DNA of 64,000 nt from Flectobacillus roseus. Lineage in GTDB: Bacteria > Bacteroidota > Bacteroidia > Cytophagales > Spirosomataceae. Below the pieces are notes generated by a model that was not told where the DNA came from, did no database searches, and worked only from the letters and a program-made list of their open reading frames with translations. Shown here piece after piece: positions 8,307 through 17,143 of this stretch (position 1 is its first letter; each line of letters opens with the position of its first letter). The DNA lies in assembly GCF_030056665.1 (NCBI RefSeq), contig NZ_JASHIG010000027.1; one strand, 5' to 3'. The position numbers and the translations under genes are program-made.

Positions 8307-9356
8307 ATGTTGACTTCCTTAAAAAATAGCCTCATTCTAGGTCTAATCATAGCAACGGTATTTGCCTGTGGCAAAAAGAAAACCGACAAGAAAACAATTG
8401 CAGATAACGAAACTGTAGCCGTAAAATTAGTGGATGTTTCAAATGCTAATTCTACCGAACCCATCAAAGCTTCTGGCCTGATAAGCTCTTTACATGAAGC
8501 TCGACTATCTTTTAAAACGGGCGGAATTATCGAAAAGATTTTTGTAAAAGAAGGGCAAAATATTGCTAAAGGTCAATTATTGGCAACACTCAATTTGACC
8601 GAAATTAATGCACAAGTTTCACAAGCACAAGAAAATGTGAGCAAAATCGAAAGAGATTTAAAGCGTGTCAATGCGCTTTACCGTGATTCGGTTGCTACTC
8701 TTGAGCAAGTCCAAAATCTTACAACAGCCTTGAGCGTAGCAAAACAAAGTTTGCAAATAGCCCAATACAACCAAGGGTATTCCAAAATTTATGCACCAAC
8801 CAATGGTGTTGTGGTCAAAAAAATGATGAATGAAGGAGAACTAGCCTCGTCTGGTAGTCCTGTGTTTTTTGTGAATGCCGCAGGTGCTAACGACTGGGTA
8901 GTAAAAGTAGGTATTGCAGACAAAGATTGGACTCGTCTCAAATTAGGCGATAAAGCCGACATCAGCCTCGACGCATTTCCTGACGTGAAGTTTTTTGCTA
9001 ATGTCACAACCCTCTCTCAAGGTGCCGACCAAGCTTCAGGCCTCTATCAAGCAGAATTAAAAATTAGTACTCAAGGTAAAAAAATGGCGACTGGCTTATT
9101 TGCCAAAGCATTGATTTATCCTTCTATCAAATACCAATATGCGTCTGTTCCAGTGGATGCTATTATTGAAGGCAATGGCGACCAAGCTTTTGTATATGTT
9201 GTAGAAAACGGAAAAGCAAAGAGAGTTTCTCTGTTGATTGCCTATGTCAACAACCAACAGGCATTTGTTCGTGAGGGATTGACGGGAGTTAGTCAAGTGG
9301 TAACAGATGGTTCGGCTTATCTGGTAGAGGGTACAAAAGTAAAAGTGATGAAATAA
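8307..9356 (+). CDS. RND efflux periplasmic adaptor (HlyD/MFP family), lipoprotein
   Basis: The adaptor links the inner-membrane pump to the TolC-like channel. I use the ATG at 8307 instead of an upstream GTG at 8283, because it gives a proper lipoprotein signal: MLTSLKNSLILGLIIATVFA then Cys22 followed by GKKKTDKK. The barrel-sandwich halves are visible as GGIIEKIFVKEGQNIAKGQL near residue 75 and IYAPTNGVVVKKMMNEGELA near residue 160, separated by a short coiled coil. Length is 349 residues. It lies 76 bp after the tolC-like gene and 83 bp before the pump gene. Confidence 0.93.
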   Translation: MLTSLKNSLILGLIIATVFACGKKKTDKKTIADNETVAVKLVDVSNANSTEPIKASGLISSLHEARLSFKTGGIIEKIFVKEGQNIAKGQLLATLNLTEINAQVSQAQENVSKIERDLKRVNALYRDSVATLEQVQNLTTALSVAKQSLQIAQYNQGYSKIYAPTNGVVVKKMMNEGELASSGSPVFFVNAAGANDWVVKVGIADKDWTRLKLGDKADISLDAFPDVKFFANVTTLSQGADQASGLYQAELKISTQGKKMATGLFAKALIYPSIKYQYASVPVDAIIEGNGDQAFVYVVENGKAKRVSLLIAYVNNQQAFVREGLTGVSQVVTDGSAYLVEGTKVKVMK

Positions 9357-9439
9357 GCTTTTACAACTAATCAATTTTATATAGACCTAAACGTGCATAA
9401 TGTCATTGTAAGACAGCTTATGCCGACAACTCATCATAT

Positions 9440-12400
9440 ATGAAAATCGCAGAATTTTCCGTAAAAAATTACCAGTTTACCTTAGTGGTATTTCTGGCAG
9501 TACTCTCTATCGGTTTATATTCCTTGTTGAATATGCCAAGAGGCGAAGACCCAGAGTTTGAATCTCCACAGTTTGGCGTTACGATTATCTATCCCGGAGC
9601 TACTCCCAACGACATGGAAGAGCTGGTAGTTGACCCTTTTGAAAAAAGAATTAACGAGCTAGACAACATTCAGCGCATAAGTACAGTCATACTAGATGGA
9701 GCAGCAGTATTTCAGATAGAATATGATTTTGAACAAGATCCAGAAGAAAAATATCAGGAGGTTGTACGTGAAGTAAATGCTATCAGAAAAGACCTTCCAG
9801 CCGAAATTCTGGATATTCGAGTACAAAAGTTTAGACCAACCGATGTAAATATTTATCAGTTTGCGCTAGTCAGTGAAAATTTGCCTTATTCCAAATTAAA
9901 GGAATATGCAGATGACTTGGAAAAACAACTCGAAAAGGTCAAGCCTTTGACTAATATCAAATCATGGGGTTTTCCTGCTCGCAAAGTAGCCGTTGAATTG
10001 AATTTGGAAAAAATGGCGCATGACCGTATTCCAGTCAATCAGGTATTAGGAGCAATCCAGTCCGAAAATGTCAATATACCCGGGGGTAGTATCAATGTTT
10101 CGACTAAAAAACTAAATGTAAAAACCTCAGGAGCATATAATGATCTCGACGAAATTCAGAATACGATTGTGTATACCAATGGTACCAAAATCGTATATCT
10201 CAAGGATATTGCTCAGGTAAAATTTGCTTACGAGGACGAAACACATATTACTAGTCTCAACGGTCATCGTTGTGTTTTTGTAACAGCATGCCAAAAGCAA
10301 GGACAGAATATTATTGGTATTAGAAAGATTGTGGAGCCAATTGTTGAAAAATACAAAGCACAACTACCTCCAAGTGTCGACGTCGTAAAAGTTTTTGACC
10401 AAGCCGAATCTGTAGATAATCGTTTGACTCGTTTTGCTAAAGATTTCGGAATAGCGATTTTATTAGTATTGATTACGCTATTGCCTTTGGGTACACGTGC
10501 GAGTATTGTCGTAATGATTTCGATTCCACTTTCGTTAGCGATTGGTTTAACATTACTCAACGTATTCGGTTATACTATTAACCAGCTGTCTATCGTAGGG
10601 ATGATTGTTGCCCTAGGAATTTTGGTAGATGACTCTATCGTAGTTGTTGAAAACATTGAACGCTTTATGCGTATGGGCATCAAACGCAAGCAAGCAGCTA
10701 TTGATGCGACAAAGCAAATTGGTTTGGCGGTAGTAGGGTGTACAGTATTGTTATGCTTTGCGTTTTTACCAATTGCCAACTTGCCAGAAGCAGCGGGTGA
10801 ATTTATTCGTAGTTTACCAATGGCTGTAATGTTTACGGTATTGGCTTCGATGATTGTGTCTTTGACGATTGTTCCGTTTTTGTCATCTGTTTTATTGACA
10901 GAAAATCATAATCCAGAAGGGAATGTGATTTTGAGAGGAATGAAAAAAATCATTTCTGCCACTTATGGTCGCTTAATGGATTGGTGTTTAAAGCATCCGA
11001 AAACTACCTTGGCAGGTGCATTAGGGGTATTTGTAGGTGTGATGATGATGGCTAAATTATTCTTAGGCTTTTCACTTTTTCCTACTTCCGAAAAACCGAT
11101 GTTTTTAGTAAATATCGAAACTCCAGTCGGAACAAATATGGCTGCTACGACTAAAGTAGTGAAGTATGTAGAAGAAAAATTAAAGAAAGTACCTGAGATT
11201 AAAAACTTTGCCTCAAACGTAGGTCGTGTCAATCCTCGTATTTATTACAATACCGTAGAAAGAGGTCAATCCGAAAACCGAGCACAAATTTTTGTCCTGC
11301 TCGAAGATATGGAAACTTCTGAGAAAAAAGCTTTAATCGACGATTTGCGTGGTAATATGGGAGCGTATCCTAATGCCAAAATTGAGGTAAAAGATTTTGA
11401 ACAAGGACCACCATTAGAAGCACCAATTGCTTATCGAATCTTTGGAGAAAATTTGGATACTCTGAGAAATGTAGCTTTCAAAATAGAGAAAATATTAGCC
11501 AATCACCCAGGCGCTATTTATGTAAACAACCCATTGAAAGTCCAACCGACGGATATTCGTGTGGTGGTTAATAAAGAAAAGGCTGGATTGATGGGTGTCA
11601 GCTCTGCCGAAATCGACCGAGTGGTACGTTTAGGAATAGCAGGGTTAAATGTGGGTACTTACAGAGAAGATGGCCAAAAAGACGGCTATAATATCAATAT
11701 CTCGATTCCAAGAACAGGTGTTCAACAAGATTTGGATGTATTTAATCGTTTGTATGTCAACAATGCTTTAGGGACGGCAATTCCACTTAAACAATTGGTA
11801 GATATTAAGTTAGAGACATCTCAAAATCAAATTTTGCACTTCGACAAAGAACGATATGTGACGGTTTCGACCTTTTTGAAGTCTGGTTATAATACGGCAC
11901 AAGTAAACCAAGAATTAATAAAGCAATTAAATGCTTTTAAGTTTCCAAAAGGATTTTCGTACAGAGTAGCAGGAGAGGCCGAAAATGCAGAAAAATCTTT
12001 CGGAGGCATAGGGGTGATAGTTTTGATAACTGTCTTCGGAATGATAGCCATCCTAATTTTGGAGTTCCGCAATTTCAAATCAACCTTGATTGTACTGTCA
12101 GTAATTCCATTGGGTATAGTTGGAGCTATCTTGATGCTATTACTTTGGGGCGAAACCTTATCATTTACGGCTGTTATTGGTTTTATCGCACTGGTAGGAA
12201 TCGAGGTCAAAAATTCCTTATTGTTGGTAGATTTTACCAATCAACTTCGAGAAGAAGGTTTTGGACTTGAGGAGGCGATTCGAGAAGCAGGCGAAGTGAG
12301 ATTTGTCCCTATCGTGTTAACATCACTTACGGCCATAGGAGGCTTAGTGCCATTGGTTGTCGAATATTCAGAATTGTATTCTCCGTTGGCTTTAGTGCTT

Positions 12401-12508
12401 ATAGGTGGAATTATCAGTTCGACATTACTTGCCCGTTTGGTTACACCAGTTATGTATAAGTTGCTTCCTCCCACCATTATTCCGGTCAAAGAAACGATAC
12501 AAAATTAG
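9440..12508 (+). CDS. RND-family efflux pump, AcrB/hydrophobe-amphiphile type
   Basis: A proton-driven inner-membrane exporter, 1022 residues, the full length of the AcrB-type family. It has twelve predicted membrane segments in two halves. TM1 is followed by GEDPEFESPQFGVTIIYPGA, the usual start of the porter domain. The TM4 acidic pair is in VALGILVDDSIVVVENIERF near residue 395-415, and the TM10 region reads GIEVKNSLLLVDFTNQL. The N-terminal MKIAEFSVKNYQFTLVVFLAVLS is typical of Bacteroidota members. It ends the tolC-adaptor-pump operon; the drug or metabolite exported is unknown. Confidence 0.95.
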   Translation: MKIAEFSVKNYQFTLVVFLAVLSIGLYSLLNMPRGEDPEFESPQFGVTIIYPGATPNDMEELVVDPFEKRINELDNIQRISTVILDGAAVFQIEYDFEQDPEEKYQEVVREVNAIRKDLPAEILDIRVQKFRPTDVNIYQFALVSENLPYSKLKEYADDLEKQLEKVKPLTNIKSWGFPARKVAVELNLEKMAHDRIPVNQVLGAIQSENVNIPGGSINVSTKKLNVKTSGAYNDLDEIQNTIVYTNGTKIVYLKDIAQVKFAYEDETHITSLNGHRCVFVTACQKQGQNIIGIRKIVEPIVEKYKAQLPPSVDVVKVFDQAESVDNRLTRFAKDFGIAILLVLITLLPLGTRASIVVMISIPLSLAIGLTLLNVFGYTINQLSIVGMIVALGILVDDSIVVVENIERFMRMGIKRKQAAIDATKQIGLAVVGCTVLLCFAFLPIANLPEAAGEFIRSLPMAVMFTVLASMIVSLTIVPFLSSVLLTENHNPEGNVILRGMKKIISATYGRLMDWCLKHPKTTLAGALGVFVGVMMMAKLFLGFSLFPTSEKPMFLVNIETPVGTNMAATTKVVKYVEEKLKKVPEIKNFASNVGRVNPRIYYNTVERGQSENRAQIFVLLEDMETSEKKALIDDLRGNMGAYPNAKIEVKDFEQGPPLEAPIAYRIFGENLDTLRNVAFKIEKILANHPGAIYVNNPLKVQPTDIRVVVNKEKAGLMGVSSAEIDRVVRLGIAGLNVGTYREDGQKDGYNINISIPRTGVQQDLDVFNRLYVNNALGTAIPLKQLVDIKLETSQNQILHFDKERYVTVSTFLKSGYNTAQVNQELIKQLNAFKFPKGFSYRVAGEAENAEKSFGGIGVIVLITVFGMIAILILEFRNFKSTLIVLSVIPLGIVGAILMLLLWGETLSFTAVIGFIALVGIEVKNSLLLVDFTNQLREEGFGLEEAIREAGEVRFVPIVLTSLTAIGGLVPLVVEYSELYSPLALVLIGGIISSTLLARLVTPVMYKLLPPTIIPVKETIQN

Positions 12509-12734
12509 GTTTTAAAAGGAGCAAATTTCCCGAAAATAGTTTTTAATATTTTTTAATAAATCATGAGAGGAATCTTTAAATAATTCAAGAATGCTCTGTA
12601 AGCATAATATTTAAGAGTTTTTATTGATTTTTCTCATTTTTTCTAAAAAAAACTTAAAATTTGGGCACTATTATTCAAAAAATCTCGTTAATCAAGCATA
12701 ACAATCGTCAAAATATATATAAATCAAGAAACCG

Positions 12735-12983
12735 ATGAGATTCAGCACAGAAACATTGACAAAGTTCTTATCTCGGAATTTTTATATTAGTCCGAGGTTG
12801 ATAGCTCCTCAAAAACGCTTTTATGCCGATTTGGGAATGAACTCATTAGAGTTCCTAGAAGTAGTAGCTTATTTGGAAAATACGTATGGTATTACATTAC
12901 CAGATCAGGAGATAGATAGAGTACAGACTGTGGAAGAATTGGCTTCTTTGATGGAAGCTAATTTAGTAGCTGTACGTGCGTAA
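12735..12983 (+). CDS. Small acyl carrier protein-like protein
   Basis: An 82-residue protein with the ACP four-helix pattern. The phosphopantetheine attachment site is ADLGMNSLEFLEVVAYLE, with the serine near residue 38 in N-S-L in place of the common D-S-L; the following YGITLPDQEIDRVQTVEELA is the usual helix III/IV region. The basic N-terminus (TKFLSRNFYISPRLIAPQKR) is unlike housekeeping AcpP. It stands alone after the efflux operon with a 226-bp gap and its own terminator, so its partner synthase is not in the window. It could serve a lipid or secondary-metabolite enzyme. Confidence 0.8.
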   Translation: MRFSTETLTKFLSRNFYISPRLIAPQKRFYADLGMNSLEFLEVVAYLENTYGITLPDQEIDRVQTVEELASLMEANLVAVRA

Positions 12984-13008
12984 AGGCAACGATTTTTGGT
13001 ATGTTAAA

Positions 13009-13039
13009 GGTTCAAACGCATTAGTTTGAGCCTTTTTTT
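13009..13039 (+). terminator. Rho-independent terminator after the ACP gene
   Basis: GGTTCAAAC / GTTTGAGCC stem (one G-T pair) with a 6-base loop, followed by seven T residues. Confidence 0.85.
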
Positions 13040-13075
13040 ATGCCTTTTTGAGTAAATATCCCTCTGCTTTTACCT

Positions 13076-13083
13076 TATCTTTG
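13076..13083 (+). promoter_or_regulatory. Bacteroidota-type -7 element before ridA
   Basis: TATCTTTG matches the TAnnTTTG consensus, 29 bp before the ridA start codon. A TTTTTG stretch lies upstream at 13045-13050, a somewhat long spacing for the -33 element. Confidence 0.5.
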
Positions 13084-13111
13084 TATCGTAACCAAAAAAC
13101 AATTATTAAGT

Positions 13112-13495
13112 ATGTCTAGACAAAATATCTTAACGGGCTCACCGTGGGAAGACAAAATGGGCTATTGCCGTGCCGTAAGAATCGGAAACATCGTAGAAGT
13201 ATCAGGAACTGTAGCAATCGTTGATGGTGAAAAAGTAAAGGCTGACGATGCTTATGCACAAACGTTGAATATCTTAGAACGTATCGCAAAAGTGTTAGAA
13301 GAGGCTGGTGTTTCAACAAAAGATGTAGTGAGAACTCGTATTTTCACAACAGATATTACCAAATTTGATGATATTGCTCGTGCTCATGGCGCTTATTTCG
13401 GCGAAATCAAACCAACAACAGGTATCTATGAGATTTCTAAATTAGTATCTCCAGATTACTTAGTAGAGATTGAATTTACAGCAATTGCTCAATAA
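13112..13495 (+). CDS. RidA/YjgF-family protein
   Basis: RidA proteins deaminate reactive enamine/imine intermediates made by PLP enzymes. The 127-residue sequence has the trimeric chorismate-mutase-like fold of the family, with GNIVEVSGTVAI near residue 25, YAQTLNILERIAKVLEEAG in the middle, DVVRTRIFTTDI near residue 70 carrying the conserved Arg, and a C-terminal PDYLVEIEFTAIA. The canonical RidA Arg sits in the expected strand (VVRTRIF), so activity is plausible. It is a single-gene unit with a -7 element in front and a terminator behind. Confidence 0.88.
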   Translation: MSRQNILTGSPWEDKMGYCRAVRIGNIVEVSGTVAIVDGEKVKADDAYAQTLNILERIAKVLEEAGVSTKDVVRTRIFTTDITKFDDIARAHGAYFGEIKPTTGIYEISKLVSPDYLVEIEFTAIAQ

Positions 13496-13551
13496 AATAT
13501 ATTGGAGTAAGAGGAGGTAAAGGAACTATCCAATATACCTCTAAAAGAGAA

Positions 13552-13581
13552 AGTCAGTGAATTCGTTCACTGGCTTTTTTT
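13552..13581 (+). terminator. Rho-independent terminator after ridA
   Basis: Stem GTCAGTGAA / TTCACTGGC with a TTCG loop region, then seven T residues. Confidence 0.85.
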
Positions 13582-13635
13582 ATTGAGAAACGGTAGCTTA
13601 GAAAGACTAAAATGTTGGAATAACCTCAAAAATCA

Positions 13636-13743
13636 AAAAGCCTCGCTAGGAATGCTAGCAAGGCTTTTTTGTGATTGATATTAGTAAAACGCCAGAAGAA
13701 CCTAAATAGTTTAGGTGTTGAAAAATAGTTAAATTATTTTTCA
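13636..13743 (+). repeat. Direct repeat copy 1, terminator-palindrome cassette
   Basis: It starts with a hairpin (AAAAAGCC..CTAGC / GCTAG..GGCTTTTTT, 13636-13670), then a loosely matching stretch, then a 26-base word at 13718-13743 that is identical in copy 2: it begins TTGAAAAATAG and contains a GAAAAATA / TATTTTTC palindrome. Copy 2 is at 14252-14360, on the other side of the small gene 13896-14216. Confidence 0.75.
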
Positions 13744-13895
13744 TATTTATTTTATTTTTTTCAAATTGCTGAAAATTATATCAAAATGGACTCTCTAACG
13801 ACTTGTGATGTGGATAACAAATACGAGAAAACGGGGATAAAGATTCCAAGTTTATCTCAAATATCAGATTAACAAGTAACCCATAAGGTTTCAAG

Positions 13896-14216
13896 ATGAA
13901 ACAACAAACTATCTATGAAGTAGCCGTGATTTCGATTGGTTCGCTCAATGCTGTTCGAACTAAAGATCCTGTGCTAAATTATTTTTCGAATCTTCAAAAA
14001 TGCCTTGACCATTTGTTGGGTGCTTTGGCAGTGCATGGTTGGGAAAGTAAAATGAATTACACAGCTGTGTATCGTAACCTAAAAGCAAAGGGGAAATATG
14101 TGGCAGAATTTAGTTTTGCAGGAAATAAAATTTTCAAAATTGTAATTACCGCACGAACAATCAATCCTTCGATAAGCACTTTGGGAATAGAAGATAAGCC
14201 TGATAGTAAGAAGTAA
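13896..14216 (+). CDS. Small protein of unknown function between two direct repeats
   Basis: I do not recognise this 106-residue protein. It starts MKQQTIYEVAVISIGSLNAV and has no signal peptide or membrane helix. It is moderately basic, with a mixed alpha/beta look: a helix around YFSNLQKCLDHLLGALAVHG, then strands with VAEFSFAGNKIFKIVITART, and a charged tail. Codon use is like the neighbours. It is flanked by two copies of a 108-bp terminator-palindrome cassette, which suggests that a gene-plus-cassette unit was once duplicated or inserted. The ORF is coherent and has its own promoter space, so I consider it real. Confidence 0.6.
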   Translation: MKQQTIYEVAVISIGSLNAVRTKDPVLNYFSNLQKCLDHLLGALAVHGWESKMNYTAVYRNLKAKGKYVAEFSFAGNKIFKIVITARTINPSISTLGIEDKPDSKK

Positions 14217-14251
14217 AAAACGGCGCAGAAACATTCAAATTAGCATCAAAT

Positions 14252-14360
14252 AAAAAAGCCTTGCTATCTATTTAGCAAGGCTTTTTTGCAGTTGATAATA
14301 AATAAACGTCTATTGAGGTAAAATAGTTTACGCATTGAAAAATAGTTAAATTATTTTTCA
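14252..14360 (+). repeat. Direct repeat copy 2, terminator-palindrome cassette
   Basis: A hairpin at 14252-14287 (AAAAAAGCCTTGCTA / TAGCAAGGCTTTTTT) terminates the 106-residue gene. The 26-base word at 14335-14360 is identical to 13718-13743, and the stretch between (TTGAT, AATAGTTTA) aligns with copy 1. The period is about 617 bp. Confidence 0.75.
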
Positions 14361-14410
14361 AAAAATGTAGAATTTATTTTCGGAGCGGAATTTTCTTAAA
14401 ATTTAGCTAA

Positions 14411-14448
14411 AAAAATGCCCCTCTTAACAATTTAAGAGAGGCATTTTT
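14411..14448. terminator. Bidirectional terminator downstream of the heptose kinase gene
   Basis: AAAAATGCCcCTCTTA pairs with TAAGAGaGGCATTTTT; A-run and T-run on either side make it work on both strands. It lies between convergent genes. Confidence 0.8.
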
Positions 14449-14488
14449 ACCTACTGCTAAGGGCTTACAGCCTAAAGCCTATCGGTAC

Positions 14489-15469
14489 TTAATTATAATT
14501 TTGTTGGGCTTCCGCCAACAGTCTTTCTTTATTGATTGGAACAACTCCTACCGATTCACATACGAGTCCACCACCTAAATTGGAGAGTCCTGCTACTAAT
14601 TCTGGAGATAAATTGAGTGCTACACAGCAGGCTGCAATTGAAATTACGGTATCGCCAGCTCCTGAAACATCTGCAATTTGTCGAATATGGGCAGGGATAT
14701 GTTTTTCTTCGTCTTTGAAATTGATAAACACACCTTGTTCCGAAAGAGTAACAAAAGCACCTTTCACCTCAAGGGTTTCTATGAGCACATTAACCGCCAT
14801 CGCTAGCTCCGCTGGATCCTTTGAATCAAACTGAATGTTGAGACCTTCTTTGAGTTCTTTCAAATTTGGTTTGAATAAGGTAGCATTTTGATAATTCAAA
14901 AAGTTACGCTTTTTCGGATCTACGACTGTAGGAATGTGGTGTTCTTGTGCAAAGTCTATTACCTCAGCAATAAGCTCTTTTGATAAAACGCCTTTATCAT
15001 AATCTTCAAAGATAATTACCTGAGCGTCGAGTGCTAATACCTTAATTTTGTCTAAAAGCAAATTGCGCTCATTCTCAGAAATCAATTTGTCCGTTTCGGT
15101 ATCTACGCGTACAATTTGCTGAGTACCTGCGATAATACGTTCTTTTACTGTAGTGATGCGTTCATCAGATTGAAGAATACCTTCTGTAGATAACTCCTTT
15201 TCTTCCAATAAATCTAATAGTGCATTGCCATAAGAATCTTTTCCGATTACCGAACAAATAATAGCTTTTGCGCCAAGTGCCTGAACGTTCATCACCACAT
15301 TGCCAGCACCACCCAAACGCATTTCTCTTTGTTTTACATTTACTACTGGTACTGGAGCTTCAGGAGAGATACGTTCTACTTTACCCCAGGTATAAGCATC
15401 AATCATCAAATCGCCTATGATGAGGACTTTTAGTTGATTGAAACCTTCAAAAATTTGCTCGATTGTCAT
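14489..15469 (-). CDS. D-glycero-beta-D-manno-heptose-7-phosphate kinase (HldE domain I/RfaE1-like)
   Basis: PfkB-family sugar kinase that phosphorylates heptose-7-phosphate at O-1 in ADP-heptose (LPS core) synthesis. It has 326 residues, the size of the kinase domain alone, without the nucleotidyltransferase domain found in fused HldE. Motifs: VLIIGDLMIDAYTWGKVERI at residue 15-34, PEAPVPVVNVKQREMRLGGAGNV near 38, the E-D-Y-D-KG region (IIFEDYDKGVLSKE) near 152, and the anion hole IADVSGAGDTVISIAA near 265 with the catalytic Asp. It follows moaA on the same strand after 94 bp, with a hairpin in between, so it may be separately expressed. Confidence 0.88.
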   Translation of the reverse strand: MTIEQIFEGFNQLKVLIIGDLMIDAYTWGKVERISPEAPVPVVNVKQREMRLGGAGNVVMNVQALGAKAIICSVIGKDSYGNALLDLLEEKELSTEGILQSDERITTVKERIIAGTQQIVRVDTETDKLISENERNLLLDKIKVLALDAQVIIFEDYDKGVLSKELIAEVIDFAQEHHIPTVVDPKKRNFLNYQNATLFKPNLKELKEGLNIQFDSKDPAELAMAVNVLIETLEVKGAFVTLSEQGVFINFKDEEKHIPAHIRQIADVSGAGDTVISIAACCVALNLSPELVAGLSNLGGGLVCESVGVVPINKERLLAEAQQNYN

Positions 15470-15487
15470 TGTCTATATAAAATATGT

Positions 15488-15529
15488 CCCCTGTCAGCCC
15501 AGTCCAAAATACTATTGGGTTGACAGGGG
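15488..15529. terminator. Strong hairpin between moaA and the heptose kinase gene
   Basis: CCCCTGTCAgCCCA pairs with TGGGtTGACAGGGG around a 14-base loop, placed in the gap downstream of moaA. It lacks a clear T-run on the minus strand, so termination is likely but partial. Confidence 0.55.
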
Positions 15530-15563
15530 ATTAAATGAATTGCAAAATTAAGATTTTTATGGA

Positions 15564-16589
15564 TTATCCTCCAATGGTTGTCATGGATTCAGTAACAAGC
15601 TTGGTTCTACGTTTCTCAGCTTCGAAGCCATCTTTAGCTCTTTTTTGAAAAGTATTGATAAAAACTCCTTTCAATTCTTCGTTGCTAATGCCCGAACGAA
15701 TCAAATCTCGGATGCTTAATACACCTTCGTCGTACAAACAAGTTTTTAATTCGCCTTGTGCGGTCATTCTGATGCGATTGCAAGTGCCACAGAAGGTTCT
15801 TGAAAACGCTGCAATCACGCCAATATTGCCTTTGAAGCCTGGGACGTGGTAGTTATACGAAGTAGAATGTGGAGCATCTTCAATTTTGCTTAGGCTCGGA
15901 TAGGTACCTCGGATTGTTTCTAAAATACGATGGATATTCCAATGAAGTACAGGATAATGTGAACCTTCGCCATTGAAAGGCATTTCTTCGATAAAGCGAA
16001 CTGCTACAGGATAATGCTCGGTGAGAGCTACCAAGGGTAAAATATCATCTGTATTTTTCCCATCCATTACTACAGCATTGATTTTTACTTCAAAACCTGC
16101 TTCTAATAAATCAAAAAGCGTTTGATAGACTTTTGAGAATTCATCACGACGGGTAATTTCGAAAAAGCGTTGCGCATCCAAAGTATCCAAACTCAAATTG
16201 ACAGAACGAATCCCGATTTCTTTCATTTGTTTGAGGTACTGTCCCGTCAAAACGCCATTGGTGGTAATATTCAGCTCATCGATTCCTTGAATGTCAGCAA
16301 GGCGATACAAAAAATCTACGAGGTTGTTACGCACAAAAGGTTCTCCACCTGTAATACGCACTTTGTGTACCCCTAATTCGGCCAGTACGCCAACGATACG
16401 AAGCATTTCTTCGTAGCTAAGCAGTTTGGATTTGTGGAGGTATTTGATGCCTTCTTCAGGCATGCAATAAAAGCAACGCAAATTGCATCGGTCGGTGACA
16501 GCCAGCCTCAAATAAGTAATCGGTCGACCATGATTGTCATAAATCACTGGACGATTATCGGGAGTTGTTATGGATGGATTAGTTGTCAC
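15564..16589 (-). CDS. moaA: GTP 3',8-cyclase MoaA
   Basis: Radical SAM enzyme that starts molybdenum cofactor synthesis from GTP. The N-terminal cluster motif CNLRCFYCMP begins at residue 35; the second cluster uses the C-terminal cysteines in FCGTCNRIRMTAQGELKTC near residues 265-283. The protein ends in Gly-Gly (TTIGG), as required in MoaA. It has 341 residues, a normal length, and starts at a GTG. moaD is divergent 197 bp away, and the nitrate reductase that needs the cofactor is 11 kb downstream. Confidence 0.96.
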   Translation of the reverse strand: MTTNPSITTPDNRPVIYDNHGRPITYLRLAVTDRCNLRCFYCMPEEGIKYLHKSKLLSYEEMLRIVGVLAELGVHKVRITGGEPFVRNNLVDFLYRLADIQGIDELNITTNGVLTGQYLKQMKEIGIRSVNLSLDTLDAQRFFEITRRDEFSKVYQTLFDLLEAGFEVKINAVVMDGKNTDDILPLVALTEHYPVAVRFIEEMPFNGEGSHYPVLHWNIHRILETIRGTYPSLSKIEDAPHSTSYNYHVPGFKGNIGVIAAFSRTFCGTCNRIRMTAQGELKTCLYDEGVLSIRDLIRSGISNEELKGVFINTFQKRAKDGFEAEKRRTKLVTESMTTIGG

Positions 16590-16786
16590 AGATACGAATG
16601 ATATAGTAGTATTTTGGGTAAATCCCCATTGGGTGTCCTCAAATTATTGATTTACTTCGTTATATTAGCAATCAAAATATAGGAAAATTTGTTCAAAAAG
16701 AAACGTCTATATTTATCGCTGATAGTATTTCTGTAATCAATAAAAACAAATATACTATTGAATCCTAGAATCAAAAATTTAACCTA

Positions 16787-17029
16787 ATGAAATATACAAT
16801 TGCTTTGTTTGGAATCACCAAAGAAATTGTTGGCAATAGCTCGACGACTTTGGAGGTATCAGATACCCTCACAACCGATGGTTTGTTGACCTTGCTCAGA
16901 GGAGAATACCCTCAGTTGGCTTCCATTCGCTCGTTATTGTTGGCTGTAAATAACGAATATGCCGAGCAGGATTTAGTATTATCAGAAAGAGACGAAATTG
17001 CGTTAATTCCACCAGTGAGTGGGGGATAG
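16787..17029 (+). CDS. moaD: Molybdopterin synthase sulfur carrier subunit MoaD
   Basis: Ubiquitin-like small subunit that carries a C-terminal thiocarboxylate to the dithiolene of molybdopterin. It has 80 residues, begins MKYTIALFGITKEIVG and ends in IALIPPVSGG, the diagnostic Gly-Gly tail. The AVNNEYAEQDLVLSERDEIA region is typical. moaA diverges from it. moaE and the other moa genes are not in this window. Confidence 0.93.
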   Translation: MKYTIALFGITKEIVGNSSTTLEVSDTLTTDGLLTLLRGEYPQLASIRSLLLAVNNEYAEQDLVLSERDEIALIPPVSGG

Positions 17030-17052
17030 TTTGAGTCAGTCTCTCGACGATA

Positions 17053-17110
17053 GATTTTTGATTTCGGAGATATCAGAAATGTTCAGCATTATGTTCCGAA
17101 ATCAAAATTC
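17053..17110. repeat. GATTTCGGA-type hairpin between convergent moaD and the Nudix regulator
   Basis: GATTTTTGATTTCGGA (17053-17068) pairs with 17095-17110 in 15 of 16 positions. It sits between two convergent stops, like 1825-1900, and shares the word TTTTGATTTCGGA with it. Confidence 0.6.
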
Positions 17111-17143
17111 TAATTTTATATAGGTTATGTAATAGTCTATTCT

